A DNA stretch of 64,000 nucleotides. It comes from Sphingobium sp. Z007. GTDB lineage: Bacteria > Pseudomonadota > Alphaproteobacteria > Sphingomonadales > Sphingomonadaceae. The notes under the pieces were generated by a model. It was not told the origin of the DNA and did no database searches. It was given only the letters and a program-made list of their open reading frames with translations. Made by a program: the position numbers and the translations under genes. The stretch lies in NCBI RefSeq assembly GCF_900013425.1, contig NZ_FBXK01000005.1, positions 186,001-250,000 on the forward strand, read 5' to 3'. Within the stretch, counting starts at the first letter, position 1. Each line of letters starts with the position of its first letter. Shown piece after piece: positions 1 to 8,680 of the stretch.

Positions 1-144
1 TCCCGCCTGTTCTGTAAATAATCCGTTCATATTGAGATGAACGCTTATTCATGTTGTTCACCTTGTCCCCGAACCGTCACAATTCGTCGCGAATCCGATC
101 CCGTGTCTGCGTTGAATCGCCCGGTCGGCCGTTGGTGCCCTGCT

Positions 145-1107
145 ATGACTGGAAATATTCGCACAAACCGCCCCGCCAGGGCCGCGATCGCCGCTGTTCT
201 GGCTTTGACTGCAACCCCGCTGCTGGCGCAGGCCGCTGCGCCGCCGGTCGCGCCGGAAGCTGCCCCCGCTGCGCCGGTGCCGGTGATGTCGGCACCTGAT
301 CTTATCGCAGCGCCGACTGCCACGCCGACGCCTGAATTTACCCCTAGCCAGCCGGTGGTGCAGGCCACCCCGCCGCTGGAGGAACGTATAGCCGCCGCGA
401 CGGCCGCTGCGGAAGCCGAACAGGCTGCGGCCCAGGCCGCCAAGCCTCGTCAGGTGCCGACTCCCTCCGCTGCGCGAACGGTCAACCGCACGGCTGAACC
501 CGTCGCTGCCCGCCCTGCCGCCGTGACCCCGGTCGCCCCCTCGCCGGTCGAGACGGCACCGCCTGTTCAGTCGGCCCCGGCCATTGTGCCGGTGCAGGAG
601 GCCGCTCCGGCCGCCCCGGCGGCGCAATCGGTCGCGCGCTCTGACCAAGCAATGCTCTGGGCGCTGGGTGGTGGCGCAATGCTGTTGCTGGGTCTGGGCG
701 GCGCTGCGTTGATGCGCCGTCGTCGTCCCGATGAAGCGGTCGCTGACGCCGGCATCGCGCCGGTTACGACGTTCGAGCCTGCGCCCGTTCCCCTGACGCC
801 TGCTCCTGTGATGGCTGCGATCATGCCCCGCCCGGCGCTGGCTACGGCACAGACGGAGGATGCGACGCTCGAAGCAATGGTCGCCGCTGCGCCCAGCGCG
901 GACAACCCGTTCCTCACCCGGACCAAGAGGCTGCGCCGCGCCCAGCATCTGATCGCCCAGCGCGAAGCCGCCGCGACTGCTCGGCCCGCGCCGCAGACGA
1001 CCCATGCGGAGCCGGCTCCTGCTGCGGCCATGGACCGCAGCCAGACCGTCTATCGCTTCGGCAATGATCGCGTGCCGTCGGGCTTCCTGAAGCCGCGCAC
1101 CCGCTAA
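145..1107 (+). CDS. Pro/Ala-rich membrane-anchored hypothetical protein
   Basis: Unknown function. From the ATG at 145 the product is about 320 residues: a signal-peptide-like N terminus (Arg/Lys, then an Ala/Leu stretch ending in LLAQA), a long Ala/Pro/Val low-complexity region, one membrane helix around residues 169-190 followed at once by RRRR (stop-transfer), and a basic cytoplasmic tail with DNPFLTRTKRLRRA. An upstream in-frame ATG at 37 exists, but the 36 extra residues are not signal-like, so 145 is preferred. The gene ends just before a strong terminator, so it is probably monocistronic. The layout suggests a periplasmic spacer anchored at the inner membrane; no specific role can be named. 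Confidence 0.7.
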   Translation: MTGNIRTNRPARAAIAAVLALTATPLLAQAAAPPVAPEAAPAAPVPVMSAPDLIAAPTATPTPEFTPSQPVVQATPPLEERIAAATAAAEAEQAAAQAAKPRQVPTPSAARTVNRTAEPVAARPAAVTPVAPSPVETAPPVQSAPAIVPVQEAAPAAPAAQSVARSDQAMLWALGGGAMLLLGLGGAALMRRRRPDEAVADAGIAPVTTFEPAPVPLTPAPVMAAIMPRPALATAQTEDATLEAMVAAAPSADNPFLTRTKRLRRAQHLIAQREAAATARPAPQTTHAEPAPAAAMDRSQTVYRFGNDRVPSGFLKPRTR

Positions 1108-1133
1108 CTAGCAGCGCAAGCTGAACCCCCATG

Positions 1134-1167
1134 GGACGGAAGGCCAACCGGCTTTCCGTCCTTTTTT
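1134..1167 (+). terminator. Rho-independent terminator
   Basis: A 12-bp stem (GGACGGAAGGCC pairing with GGCTTTCCGTCC, one G-T wobble), a 4-nt loop AACC and a run of six T. It sits 27 bases after the stop of the upstream gene and isolates it from argG. Confidence 0.88.
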
Positions 1168-1258
1168 CATGGAGCCCATCGGTTGCGCTTTGGCCCCCCG
1201 CCTGTTACCGGCGCGCCGGTCATACCCGCGCCCCTTTTACGGAAGAATCGCCCCAGCC

Positions 1259-2491
1259 ATGCCAGCCCCGACACCAGACAAGATCAATCGCATCGTCCTC
1301 GCCTTTTCCGGTGGTCTCGATACCAGCGTGATCCTGAAATGGCTGCAACAGACCTATCAGTGCGAAGTGGTGACCTTCACCGCCGATCTGGGGCAGGGCG
1401 AGGAACTGGAGCCGGCCCGCGCCAAGGCGCGCCTGATGGGCGTCAAGGAAGAACATATCTTCATCGACGACCTGCGCGAGGAATTCGCAAAGGATTATGT
1501 CTTCCCGATGATGCGCTCCAATGCGCTCTACGAAGGCCTCTATCTGCTCGGCACTTCGATCGCCCGACCGCTGATCGCCAAGCGCCAGATCGAGATCGCC
1601 AGGATGCTGGGCGCCGACGCCGTCAGCCATGGCGCAACCGGCAAGGGCAATGACCAGGTGCGCTTTGAACTGGGCTATTACGGTCTCGCCCCTGATATTA
1701 AGGTGATCGCCCCCTGGCGTGAATGGGATTTGACCAGCCGCACCAAGCTGATCGAATTTGCCGAAAAGCATCAGATCCAGATCCCGCGCGACAAGCGCGG
1801 CGAAAGCCCCTTTTCGACCGACGCGAACATGCTGCACACCAGCTCCGAGGGCAAAGTGCTGGAAGATCCGTGGGATGAAGTCCCTGACTATGTCTATTCG
1901 CGCACGGTAAACCCGGAAGACGCGCCCGATGCGCCCGAATATATCACCGTCGATTTCGAACGGGGCGATGGCGTCGCGATCAATGGCGTCGGCATGTCGC
2001 CCGCGACCCTGCTGGAAACGCTCAACGAATATGGTCGCAAACATGGCATCGGCCGCCTCGACCTGGTCGAAAACCGCTTCGTCGGCATGAAGTCGCGCGG
2101 CATGTACGAAACGCCGGGCGGCACCATCTATCATCTCGCCCATCGCGGCATCGAGCAGTTGACGCTCGACCGCGGCGCGGCGCACCTGAAAGACGAACTC
2201 GCGCCTAAATATGCCGAGCTGATCTACAACGGCTTCTGGTTCAGCCCGGAGCGCGAGATGCTCCAGGCCGCGATCGACTACAGCCAGGAAAAGGTAGCCG
2301 GCACGGTTCGCCTGAAGCTCTACAAGGGCAGCGTTTCCGTGGTCGGCCGCAAATCGCCTTACTCGCTCTACAGCGAAAAGGTCGTGACCTTCGAAGACGA
2401 CGCCGGCGCCTACGACCAGCGCGACGCGGCGGGCTTCATCAAGCTCAATGCGCTGCGTTTGCGTCTGCTGGGCCGTCGCGACCGGGAATGA
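1259..2491 (+). CDS. argG: Argininosuccinate synthase
   Basis: Joins citrulline and aspartate with ATP to make argininosuccinate in arginine biosynthesis (cytoplasm). The product of about 410 residues matches the family length. The ATP-pyrophosphatase loop AFSGGLDTS is at residues 15-23, and the family signature [14 protein letters not shown] lies near residue 120. The ATG at 1259 gives the normal N terminus; an in-frame upstream start at 1169 would begin inside the terminator region and is rejected. It has its own transcription unit after the terminator. argD and argF lie about 43 kb away in this window, so the arginine pathway is dispersed. Confidence 0.97.
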   Translation: MPAPTPDKINRIVLAFSGGLDTSVILKWLQQTYQCEVVTFTADLGQGEELEPARAKARLMGVKEEHIFIDDLREEFAKDYVFPMMRSNALYEGLYLLGTSIARPLIAKRQIEIARMLGADAVSHGATGKGNDQVRFELGYYGLAPDIKVIAPWREWDLTSRTKLIEFAEKHQIQIPRDKRGESPFSTDANMLHTSSEGKVLEDPWDEVPDYVYSRTVNPEDAPDAPEYITVDFERGDGVAINGVGMSPATLLETLNEYGRKHGIGRLDLVENRFVGMKSRGMYETPGGTIYHLAHRGIEQLTLDRGAAHLKDELAPKYAELIYNGFWFSPEREMLQAAIDYSQEKVAGTVRLKLYKGSVSVVGRKSPYSLYSEKVVTFEDDAGAYDQRDAAGFIKLNALRLRLLGRRDRE

Positions 2492-2497
2492 AAATGC

Positions 2498-2536
2498 CGC
2501 CGCCCGTTACACTATGCGACAAACTAGCGGGCGGCG
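2498..2536. repeat. Inverted repeat downstream of argG
   Basis: CGCCGCCCG at 2498-2506 pairs with CGGGCGGCG at 2528-2536 across a 21-nt loop. There is no T-tract, so it may be a weak or Rho-assisted 3' end for argG or a leader structure for the EF-hand gene. Confidence 0.35.
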
Positions 2537-2623
2537 TGACATATCTGCGGGACAACTTCCTTCCATAAACATCGTCAAGGGCAGCGGACATGCCGCCCAA
2601 CAGATGCAAAAAGGAAGACAGAC

Positions 2624-3286
2624 ATGCTTCGCAAATTCTTCACCACCGTTGCGGTTGGTTCGCTGTTCGTTGGCGGCCTGGCGGCAACCCATCTCGCTCA
2701 TGCCCAGCCCGGCCCGGATGGCCCGCGCGGTCCCCGTGGCGGCATGATGGCCATGGCGGACACCAACAAGGACGGCAAGATCAGCAAGGCGGAACTGACC
2801 GCCGGTCTGGAAGCCCGCTTTGCGAAGATGGACGTCGATCGCGACGGCCAGATCACCCAGAAGGATCGCGACGCGATGCGCCAGCAGCGGCAGGACGCCC
2901 GCTTCGCCGCGCTCGACGCCGACAAAAATGGCCAGATCAGCAAAGCCGAATTCACCGCCGGCCATGATGCCCGCGCCGACAAACGTCAGGAACGCCGCGC
3001 CGAGGCAGGCAAGCCCGACGGGCGCGGTTGGGGCAAGGGCGGCCATCGCGGCCCCGGTCGTGGCGGCATGATGGGCCATGGCGGTCCGGGCGGCGGCTTT
3101 GGTGACGCGAATAAGGACGGCACGATGACCAAGGCCGAATTTATGGCCCGCCCGGTCGCCATGTTCGACAAGGCGGACACGAATAAGGACGGCTTCGTCA
3201 CCGCCGACGAGATGAAGGCGGGGCGTCAGGCGATGCGGGCCGAATGGAAGGACCGCAAGGGTCCGCCGCCCCCGCCCCAGAACTGA
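2624..3286 (+). CDS. Exported EF-hand calcium-binding protein
   Basis: Predicted periplasmic or secreted Ca2+-binding protein of 220 residues. A signal peptide ends near HLAHA (residue 27). Five canonical 12-residue EF loops are readable: DTNKDGKISKAE (46-57), DVDRDGQITQKD (70-81), DADKNGQISKAE (98-109), DANKDGTMTKAE (about 161-172) and DTNKDGFVTADE (about 185-196). The second loop ends in Asp instead of Glu. A Gly/His/Arg-rich linker separates loops 3 and 4. The ribosome site AAGGAAG precedes the ATG. It stands 152 bases before a two-component system on the same strand, a context discussed in the findings. The target is unknown. Confidence 0.9.
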   Translation: MLRKFFTTVAVGSLFVGGLAATHLAHAQPGPDGPRGPRGGMMAMADTNKDGKISKAELTAGLEARFAKMDVDRDGQITQKDRDAMRQQRQDARFAALDADKNGQISKAEFTAGHDARADKRQERRAEAGKPDGRGWGKGGHRGPGRGGMMGHGGPGGGFGDANKDGTMTKAEFMARPVAMFDKADTNKDGFVTADEMKAGRQAMRAEWKDRKGPPPPPQN

Positions 3287-3366
3287 TCGCGCACTGATTG
3301 CGCACTGATCCGGTGGCGCAGGACGCGGGGTTCCTCCCCTGGCTCCGCACCCGCGCCGCCCCATAT

Positions 3367-3407
3367 GGAAGGGCGAAGGCTTCCCCCCCTTTTGCCTTCG
3401 CCCTTCC
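3367..3407. terminator. Strong hairpin between EF-hand gene and two-component system
   Basis: Perfect 14-bp stem GGAAGGGCGAAGGC / GCCTTCGCCCTTCC with a 13-nt C/T-rich loop. No long T-run follows (AACCTTTACC). It probably ends or attenuates EF-hand transcription before the regulator gene, but could also be a processing site. Confidence 0.5.
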
Positions 3408-3438
3408 AACCTTTACCCAGCCATGACAGACAGGCAGC

Positions 3439-4158
3439 ATGAGCGACCGACCCCACCTCCTCCTCGTCGATGACGAGCGTTCGATCCGCGAACCGCTGGC
3501 CCAATATCTGGGCCGCAACGGTTTTCGCGTCACCGCCGTCGAAAGCGCGTCGGAAGCGCGGCTGCGCCTCGCCGCCAATGCGATCGACATGGTGATCCTC
3601 GACATCATGATGCCGGGCGAGGACGGCCTGTCGCTCTGCCGCCATATCCGCGAAACGACCGAGATTCCCGTCATCCTGCTGACCGCCCGCACCGAAGAAA
3701 CGGACCGCATCGTCGGCCTGGAAATGGGCGCGGACGATTATGTGCTTAAGCCCTTTTCGCCCCGCGAACTGGTCGCCCGGATCAAGGTGATCTTCCGCCG
3801 CGTCGCCACCGGCGGCCAGCGCGTGACAGCGCCCGACGGCGCGAACTACAGCTTTGCCGGCTGGATGCTCAAGACGCAGGAGCGCACGCTGGTCGATGCC
3901 GAAGGCGTGTCGCTGCCGTTGTCCACCGCCGAATATAATCTCATGCTCGCCTTCGCCACGCGCCCCAATAGCGTACTGAGCCGCGACCAGCTGCTGGACA
4001 TCACCCAGGGGCGGGAGGCGAACGCCTTCGACCGGGCGATCGACAACCAGATCAGCCGCCTGCGCAAGAAGATCGAGCCGGACCCGAAGAATCCGACGCT
4101 CATCAAGACCGTGTGGGGCGGTGGCTACACCCTGTCGACCGAAGTCCGCAAACTGTGA
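3439..4158 (+). CDS. OmpR-family response regulator
   Basis: Phosphorylation-controlled DNA-binding regulator, 239 residues. The receiver domain (about 1-120) has the acidic pair DD at 11-12, the phospho-acceptor Asp55 in LDIMMPGEDG and the conserved Lys in LKPFSPREL near 105. A winged-helix OmpR/PhoB output domain fills about 135-235 and ends in the typical TVWGGGYTL. The stop overlaps the GTG start of the histidine kinase (GTGA), so the two are translationally coupled. The regulated genes are not identifiable from sequence. Confidence 0.95.
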   Translation: MSDRPHLLLVDDERSIREPLAQYLGRNGFRVTAVESASEARLRLAANAIDMVILDIMMPGEDGLSLCRHIRETTEIPVILLTARTEETDRIVGLEMGADDYVLKPFSPRELVARIKVIFRRVATGGQRVTAPDGANYSFAGWMLKTQERTLVDAEGVSLPLSTAEYNLMLAFATRPNSVLSRDQLLDITQGREANAFDRAIDNQISRLRKKIEPDPKNPTLIKTVWGGGYTLSTEVRKL

Positions 4159-5546
4159 AGCGGTTCCGCCTCTGGCCGCAAAGCCTGGTCGGCCAGATCA
4201 TTGCCCTGGTCGCGATCGCTTTGTTCGTCGCGCAATCGATCAACTTCGTCCTGCTGTTGCAGGAACGCAATCGCGTGCAACTGACCAGCCAGACGGCGCC
4301 CGCCGTGTTTCGTATCATCAATGCGTTGGACAATCGCCCGGACCGTTGGCCGGGTCGTCCCAACCGGCCGGATCGACCCGATCGCGCCGACCGGGATCGT
4401 GACGGTCCCCGCGCGGTGCGGTTCAGCACGGCGCGACCGGTGCTGACCGGCAAACCGCGCCCGGATATCGAGAAACGGGCCGAAACCATGTTGTCCGACA
4501 TCGGCCTGGCCGCCCGGTCGGTGGTGGCGGTAGAGGATGATCGCGTCATGCCGCTGCGCCGCTGGGAGCGGATTCGGATGCGTACGACCGGCGATGGCCC
4601 GCGCGGTCCGCGTGCGGGACGATTGGTAGTGGCGGTGGAATATGAAGCGGGCAAATGGGTCACGGCCGAAGCCCGCAGCGGCAATCCCCCGGCGCGCTTT
4701 GGCGGCTGGCTGATCGGCCAGACCCTCATCCTCTATGTCATCGTCCTGCTGCCGCTGCTCTGGGTTGGCAGTCGCCTCGCCCGTCCGCTGAAACAGCTCA
4801 CCGGCTCTGCCCAGCAATTCGCCCGCACCGGCGCGGCCGACGCGGTGGACGAACGCGGGCCGGGCGATGTGCGCGACCTCACCATGGCGTTCAACGCCAT
4901 GCGCGCGCGCATCATCGCCATGCTGGACGAAAAGGACCGGATGCTGGGCGCGATCGGCCACGACCTGCGCACCCCGCTCGCCTCGCTGCGCGTCCGCACC
5001 GAATCGGTGGAGGATGATGCCGAGCGCGCGCGCATGTCCGAAACGATCGATGAAATGAACCGGATGCTGGAGGATATCCTCTCGCTCGCCCGCGCGGGTC
5101 GCAGCACGCAGGCCGCGCAGAAGGTCGATCTGGCCGCGCTCTCCGACGCCGTGGTGGAGGATTTCATCGAGCTGGGATCGCCGGTCGACCTAGCCGACAG
5201 CGACCGCGCCGTCGCCTTCGTGCGGCCCCAGCAAATCCGCCGCGCGCTGCGCAACCTCATCGAAAACGCGATCGTCTATGGTGATCGCGCCCATGTCTCG
5301 GTGCTGCATGAAAATGGCACGATCCGCATCGCCGTCGCCGACGAAGGGCCGGGCATTGCGGAGGACCGGATGGAAGAGATGCTGGAACCCTTCACCCGCC
5401 TCGAAGGCTCACGCAATCGCGAAACCGGCGGTTCGGGCCTGGGCCTCGCGCTGGTGCGCGCGATCATGGCGGAGCATCAGGGCGAATTGCGGTTGGCGAA
5501 CCGGCCCGAAGGCGGGCTGGAAGCGAGTTTGGTGTTGCCGGGTTAA
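4155..5546 (+). CDS. Membrane sensor histidine kinase
   Basis: Partner kinase of the preceding regulator, about 463 residues. TM1 is near residues 12-35, a periplasmic segment of about 150 residues follows, TM2 is near 186-205, then a HAMP linker. The dimerisation/H-box GHDLRTP has its His near 268. The ATPase domain shows NLIENA, DEGPGI and GGSGLGLAL. The GTG at 4155 is chosen because it overlaps the regulator stop by 4 bases; the longer reading would start inside the regulator gene. An odd Arg/Asp/Pro-rich stretch (about residues 58-90) lies at the start of the sensor domain. The ligand is unknown. Confidence 0.93.
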   Translation: MKRFRLWPQSLVGQIIALVAIALFVAQSINFVLLLQERNRVQLTSQTAPAVFRIINALDNRPDRWPGRPNRPDRPDRADRDRDGPRAVRFSTARPVLTGKPRPDIEKRAETMLSDIGLAARSVVAVEDDRVMPLRRWERIRMRTTGDGPRGPRAGRLVVAVEYEAGKWVTAEARSGNPPARFGGWLIGQTLILYVIVLLPLLWVGSRLARPLKQLTGSAQQFARTGAADAVDERGPGDVRDLTMAFNAMRARIIAMLDEKDRMLGAIGHDLRTPLASLRVRTESVEDDAERARMSETIDEMNRMLEDILSLARAGRSTQAAQKVDLAALSDAVVEDFIELGSPVDLADSDRAVAFVRPQQIRRALRNLIENAIVYGDRAHVSVLHENGTIRIAVADEGPGIAEDRMEEMLEPFTRLEGSRNRETGGSGLGLALVRAIMAEHQGELRLANRPEGGLEASLVLPG

Positions 5547-5584
5547 AGGTTAGCTAACGACCAGAAGCGTGCGCCGCTCCTACC

Positions 5585-5695
5585 GTCACCCCAGCGAAGG
5601 CTGGGGTCTCAGGCGACGACGCGCTACGCTTGCGCAAGTGCCAAGCCCAACCGATGCGTGCTCTCGCACGAGACCCCAGCCTTCGCTGGGGTGAC
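5585..5695. repeat. Inverted pair of 26-bp palindromic repeats
   Basis: A 26-bp unit at 5585-5610 recurs as its exact reverse complement at 5670-5695. Each copy is itself a hairpin (ACCCCAGC, GAAG or CTTC loop, GCTGGGGT). It lies between the convergent kinase gene and motB, so the large cruciform may act as a bidirectional terminator. The core resembles REP-type intergenic palindromes common in sphingomonad genomes (from memory, unchecked). The remaining 5547-5778 holds no gene I can see. Confidence 0.8.
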
Positions 5696-5778
5696 GAGAT
5701 TTGTAGGTCACCTTTCGCGTGAAGCCTCGGACAAACCCGACAGTCCGCTCCCCACCCTTTTCGTCACTTCCGTACTGA

Positions 5779-6828
5779 TCAATGCTTGCCCGGCTTGTTA
5801 GACGTTCCCGGTGCGGCCGGGTTGATCAGCGCTGCGCCATTGGGCAGGCCGGTGCCGCCCATGTCCAGCTTCTGCGCCTGTTCCTTCGCCACGCGCAGGG
5901 GATTGTCGCGTTCCTTGATCGCGGCCTTGGTCGCCGCGTCCGGCGCGTCGTCGTCGGCGTCGCCGCCACCGCGAGTCCAGCCCAGGATGATCGACATGCG
6001 CCGGTTGCGCGGATCATAGGCGTCGTTCTTGATGAAGGGTTCGCGGTCGGCCACGCCTTCGATCCGGGCAAAGCGCGCATTGCCGATGCCACTGTCGGCC
6101 AGCGTCTTGCGCGTCGTTTCGGCGCGACTGGACGACAGCATCCAGTTGGTCATGGTCCGGCCCGATGCATAGGGCAGGCCGTCGGTATGGCCGCGCACGA
6201 TCAGCGGGTTGGGCATGGTCTGCAACACGGTCGCGACTTCGGAAATCAACGCGCGCGCCTGCGGGACCAGCCGATCGGTGCCCATCGCGAACATCGCGAA
6301 ATCAGCCTCGTCGATCAGGTCGATGCGCAACCCTTCGCGCGTTTCGGTGAAGCGGACATTCTTGCGCAGCTTGCCCAGCCCCTTGGCGATCATGCGCTCT
6401 TCCAGGCTCTTCTTGATCGATTCAAATTTCTGCCGGTCGGCGGCGCGGGTTGCTTTGCCGCCCTGGTCCTTCGTGCCGCTGGCGTCGCGCGGGATGGTGA
6501 TGGCCATATTGCCCTGACCGCCGGTGGTCGGGTAATTTTCCTTCCCCATCATGCTGTCGCCGCCGAACATGCCGTTCGACCCGGCTGAATTTTCCTTCAT
6601 CTGCACCAGCGTCGGCGTGAAATAGTCGGCCAGCCCCTTGCGCTGCTTTTCCGTGGTCGCGCCCAGCAGCCACATCAGCAGGAAGAAGGCCATCATAGCC
6701 GTCACGAAATCGGCATAGGCGACCTTCCACGCGCCGCCATGATGGCCGCCATGCCCTTCGACGATGATCTTCTTGACGATGATCGGCCGCGGTTCCGGCT
6801 CGTTCGCGCCGCGTTTCTTTTCCGCCAT
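5779..6828 (-). CDS. motB: Flagellar stator protein MotB
   Basis: Peptidoglycan-anchored half of the ion-driven stator, 349 residues. The N terminus is cytoplasmic, basic and His/Gly-rich. One membrane helix follows, YADFVTAMMAFFLLMWLL, carrying the ion-binding Asp40. After a plug/linker comes a C-terminal OmpA-like domain with VRGHTDGLPY and NWMLSSSRAETTR, the peptidoglycan-binding signature. It follows motA with a 3-base gap as one operon. A sigma-28-type site precedes motA. The full OmpA domain contrasts with the degenerate one in the second MotB-like protein at 17027. Confidence 0.96.
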   Translation of the reverse strand: MAEKKRGANEPEPRPIIVKKIIVEGHGGHHGGAWKVAYADFVTAMMAFFLLMWLLGATTEKQRKGLADYFTPTLVQMKENSAGSNGMFGGDSMMGKENYPTTGGQGNMAITIPRDASGTKDQGGKATRAADRQKFESIKKSLEERMIAKGLGKLRKNVRFTETREGLRIDLIDEADFAMFAMGTDRLVPQARALISEVATVLQTMPNPLIVRGHTDGLPYASGRTMTNWMLSSSRAETTRKTLADSGIGNARFARIEGVADREPFIKNDAYDPRNRRMSIILGWTRGGGDADDDAPDAATKAAIKERDNPLRVAKEQAQKLDMGGTGLPNGAALINPAAPGTSNKPGKH

Positions 6829-6831
6829 GGC

Positions 6832-7695
6832 TTATTTGCCCCGCATGCCGTCGAACACTTCGGCAAAGCCGGGCTGGTTGGCGTGGGTCAGGCCTGAACG
6901 GGCGGCTTCGATCACCAGCGGCTGCGGATGGCCGTGGAGCGAGGCGACGATGATCTGCTTGACGACATGGTAGATCGCCCCGTCCGCCTCGATCACGCTG
7001 CGGCAACGGTTGGCGAATGGATTGACCATGCCATAAGCGAGCAAAATGCCCAGGAAGGTGCCGACCAGCGCCGAACCGATCATCGCGCCCAAAATGGCGG
7101 GCGGCTGGTCGATCGATCCCATGGTCTTCACCACGCCCAGAACCGCCGCGACGATGCCGAGCGCGGGCAGGGCGTCGGCCAGCCCTTGCAGATTGTCGGC
7201 CGGCTTGATCGCTTCGTGGTGATGGGTCTTGAGCGCATTGTCCATCACGTCTTCGACCGCATGGGGGTCGAGCGTGCCGGACGAAATGACGACCAGACGC
7301 AGCGTGTCGCTGATCAGGTGGACCAGCGCCTTGTCCTTCATCAGCTTGGGATATTCGGTGAAGATGGTGGAGCTGGAGGGGTCTTCGATATGCGGTTCCA
7401 GCGCGACCGGCCCTTCGACGCGCAGCGTCTTCATCAGCTTGCTGACGAGGAAGATGCAGTCGAGAAAATCCTGCTTCTTGTACTTGGCGCCCTTGAACAC
7501 CTTGCCCAGGCCGCCGCCCAGCGCTTTTAAGTCAGCGCCGCTATTGCCGATGACGAGCGCCCCGACGGCCGCGCCGCCGATGATGAGCATTTCGTGGGGC
7601 AGGGCGTGCAACACGGGGCCAAGGTCGCCGCCGGTGAAGGCGAACCCGCCGAACACCATGACGATCAGAATGACAAGGCCGATGGCTGCGAACAT
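6832..7695 (-). CDS. motA: Flagellar stator protein MotA
   Basis: Inner-membrane stator channel that pushes on FliG, 287 residues, the usual length for the E. coli-type MotA. Four hydrophobic segments are visible: about 2-20, 35-50, 160-185 (LPALGIVAAVLGVVKTM) and 195-220 (IGSALVGTFLGILLAYGMVNP). The large cytoplasmic loop with paired charges lies between TM2 and TM3, and the conserved prolines of TM3 and TM4 are present. First gene of motAB, with a sigma-28 type promoter about 70 bases upstream. This is the conventional stator of the cluster. Confidence 0.96.
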   Translation of the reverse strand: MFAAIGLVILIVMVFGGFAFTGGDLGPVLHALPHEMLIIGGAAVGALVIGNSGADLKALGGGLGKVFKGAKYKKQDFLDCIFLVSKLMKTLRVEGPVALEPHIEDPSSSTIFTEYPKLMKDKALVHLISDTLRLVVISSGTLDPHAVEDVMDNALKTHHHEAIKPADNLQGLADALPALGIVAAVLGVVKTMGSIDQPPAILGAMIGSALVGTFLGILLAYGMVNPFANRCRSVIEADGAIYHVVKQIIVASLHGHPQPLVIEAARSGLTHANQPGFAEVFDGMRGK

Positions 7696-7766
7696 GAAAA
7701 TCCCCGATTGACGCGCCCGGAGGCGGTGGCTCCCCGCGTCGTGTCCGACGCTGTGTCCTTGTGGTT

Positions 7767-7793
7767 AATACGGACTGGTTAGCGTCCGGTTTA
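7767..7793 (-). promoter_or_regulatory. Sigma-28 (FliA) type promoter of motAB
   Basis: Read on the minus strand: TAAA, exactly 15 bases, then TCCGTATT. Spacing and elements match the sites before fliC, fliD and the 43256 gene. It predicts a leader of about 60-65 bases before motA. Confidence 0.72.
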
Positions 7794-7819
7794 GGACCGC
7801 ACCGCTTTTTCGCAGGCGA

Positions 7820-8665
7820 TCAGCTGATTAGGTCGAACAGGGTCTGCTGGTTGATCCGCGCAAAGGTCGATTGCGCCGCATCCAGTTGCAGCGTCTGCGC
7901 CTTGAATTTGGCGATCACGTCCTGAAGATCGGTCGATTCCAGCTCGGCCCGGCGTTCCTTGAGGTCCAGGCCGATGTCGGTCAGCCGCGTGCCGACCACG
8001 TCCAGCCGGTCGCTGCGCACACCCTGCTTCGCCTGTTCGACGGTGATATGGCCCTGCGCGGACTGCACACCTTCCAGAGAGGCGGCGATGGCCGTGTCGT
8101 CACCGCTTTGGACCGCGGCGATGCTTTGGGCCAGAACGTCGTCGATCGACATGGGCGTGCCGTTGACGTCGATGCCTTCGGATACGTCCTGCCGCGTGCC
8201 CACGACCGCCAGGTTGAGGCCCTTGCTGACCGGCACCAGCACGCTTTGCCCGTCATCGAAGACGGACACGCCCTGATAATCTTTCTGATTCAGCAATTCG
8301 GTAATCGTCGTGCGGATGGTCGACATTTCCTCGACGATCGCGGCGCGGCTGGTGGCGTTGAGCGAGCCGTTGCGGGCCGACGTCACCAGTTCCTGCGCGC
8401 GCGTCAGCAGATTGTCGATTTCCGACAGATTGGCTTCGGCATTGCCCGAGCGAGCGTTGCCATAGCTGATATTGGCCTGCCAGGCGGCCTGCTGCGCCTG
8501 GGCGCGGCCGATATCGGACACCTGAACCCAGGCCAGCGCATCATCCGACGGCTTGTTGAGCGTGATCCCGGTCGAAATCGCGGTCTGCCCGTCGACGATG
8601 TCCTGCGACAATTTCTGCTGTCGCCGGATTTCGGCGAGCATGATCTTGTTGGTGATACCTACCAT
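7820..8665 (-). CDS. flgL: Hook-filament junction protein FlgL (HAP3)
   Basis: Second junction protein between hook and filament, exported by the flagellar type III apparatus; 281 residues. The N terminus is flagellin-like (STGITLNKPSDDALAW) and the C-terminal helix is of flagellin type (TLQLDAAQSTFARINQQTLFDLIS shape). There is no signal peptide, as expected. Last gene of the flgB-L operon, 15 bases after flgK. About 155 bases before motA, which has its own promoter. Confidence 0.93.
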   Translation of the reverse strand: MVGITNKIMLAEIRRQQKLSQDIVDGQTAISTGITLNKPSDDALAWVQVSDIGRAQAQQAAWQANISYGNARSGNAEANLSEIDNLLTRAQELVTSARNGSLNATSRAAIVEEMSTIRTTITELLNQKDYQGVSVFDDGQSVLVPVSKGLNLAVVGTRQDVSEGIDVNGTPMSIDDVLAQSIAAVQSGDDTAIAASLEGVQSAQGHITVEQAKQGVRSDRLDVVGTRLTDIGLDLKERRAELESTDLQDVIAKFKAQTLQLDAAQSTFARINQQTLFDLIS

Positions 8666-8680
8666 GGCTCAGTCCCTCCG

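Noticed and set aside
4113..4154. Upstream GTG start for the histidine kinase
   Set aside because: Would overlap the regulator by 46 bases and add residues unlike a kinase N terminus; GTG 4155 with GTGA overlap is better.
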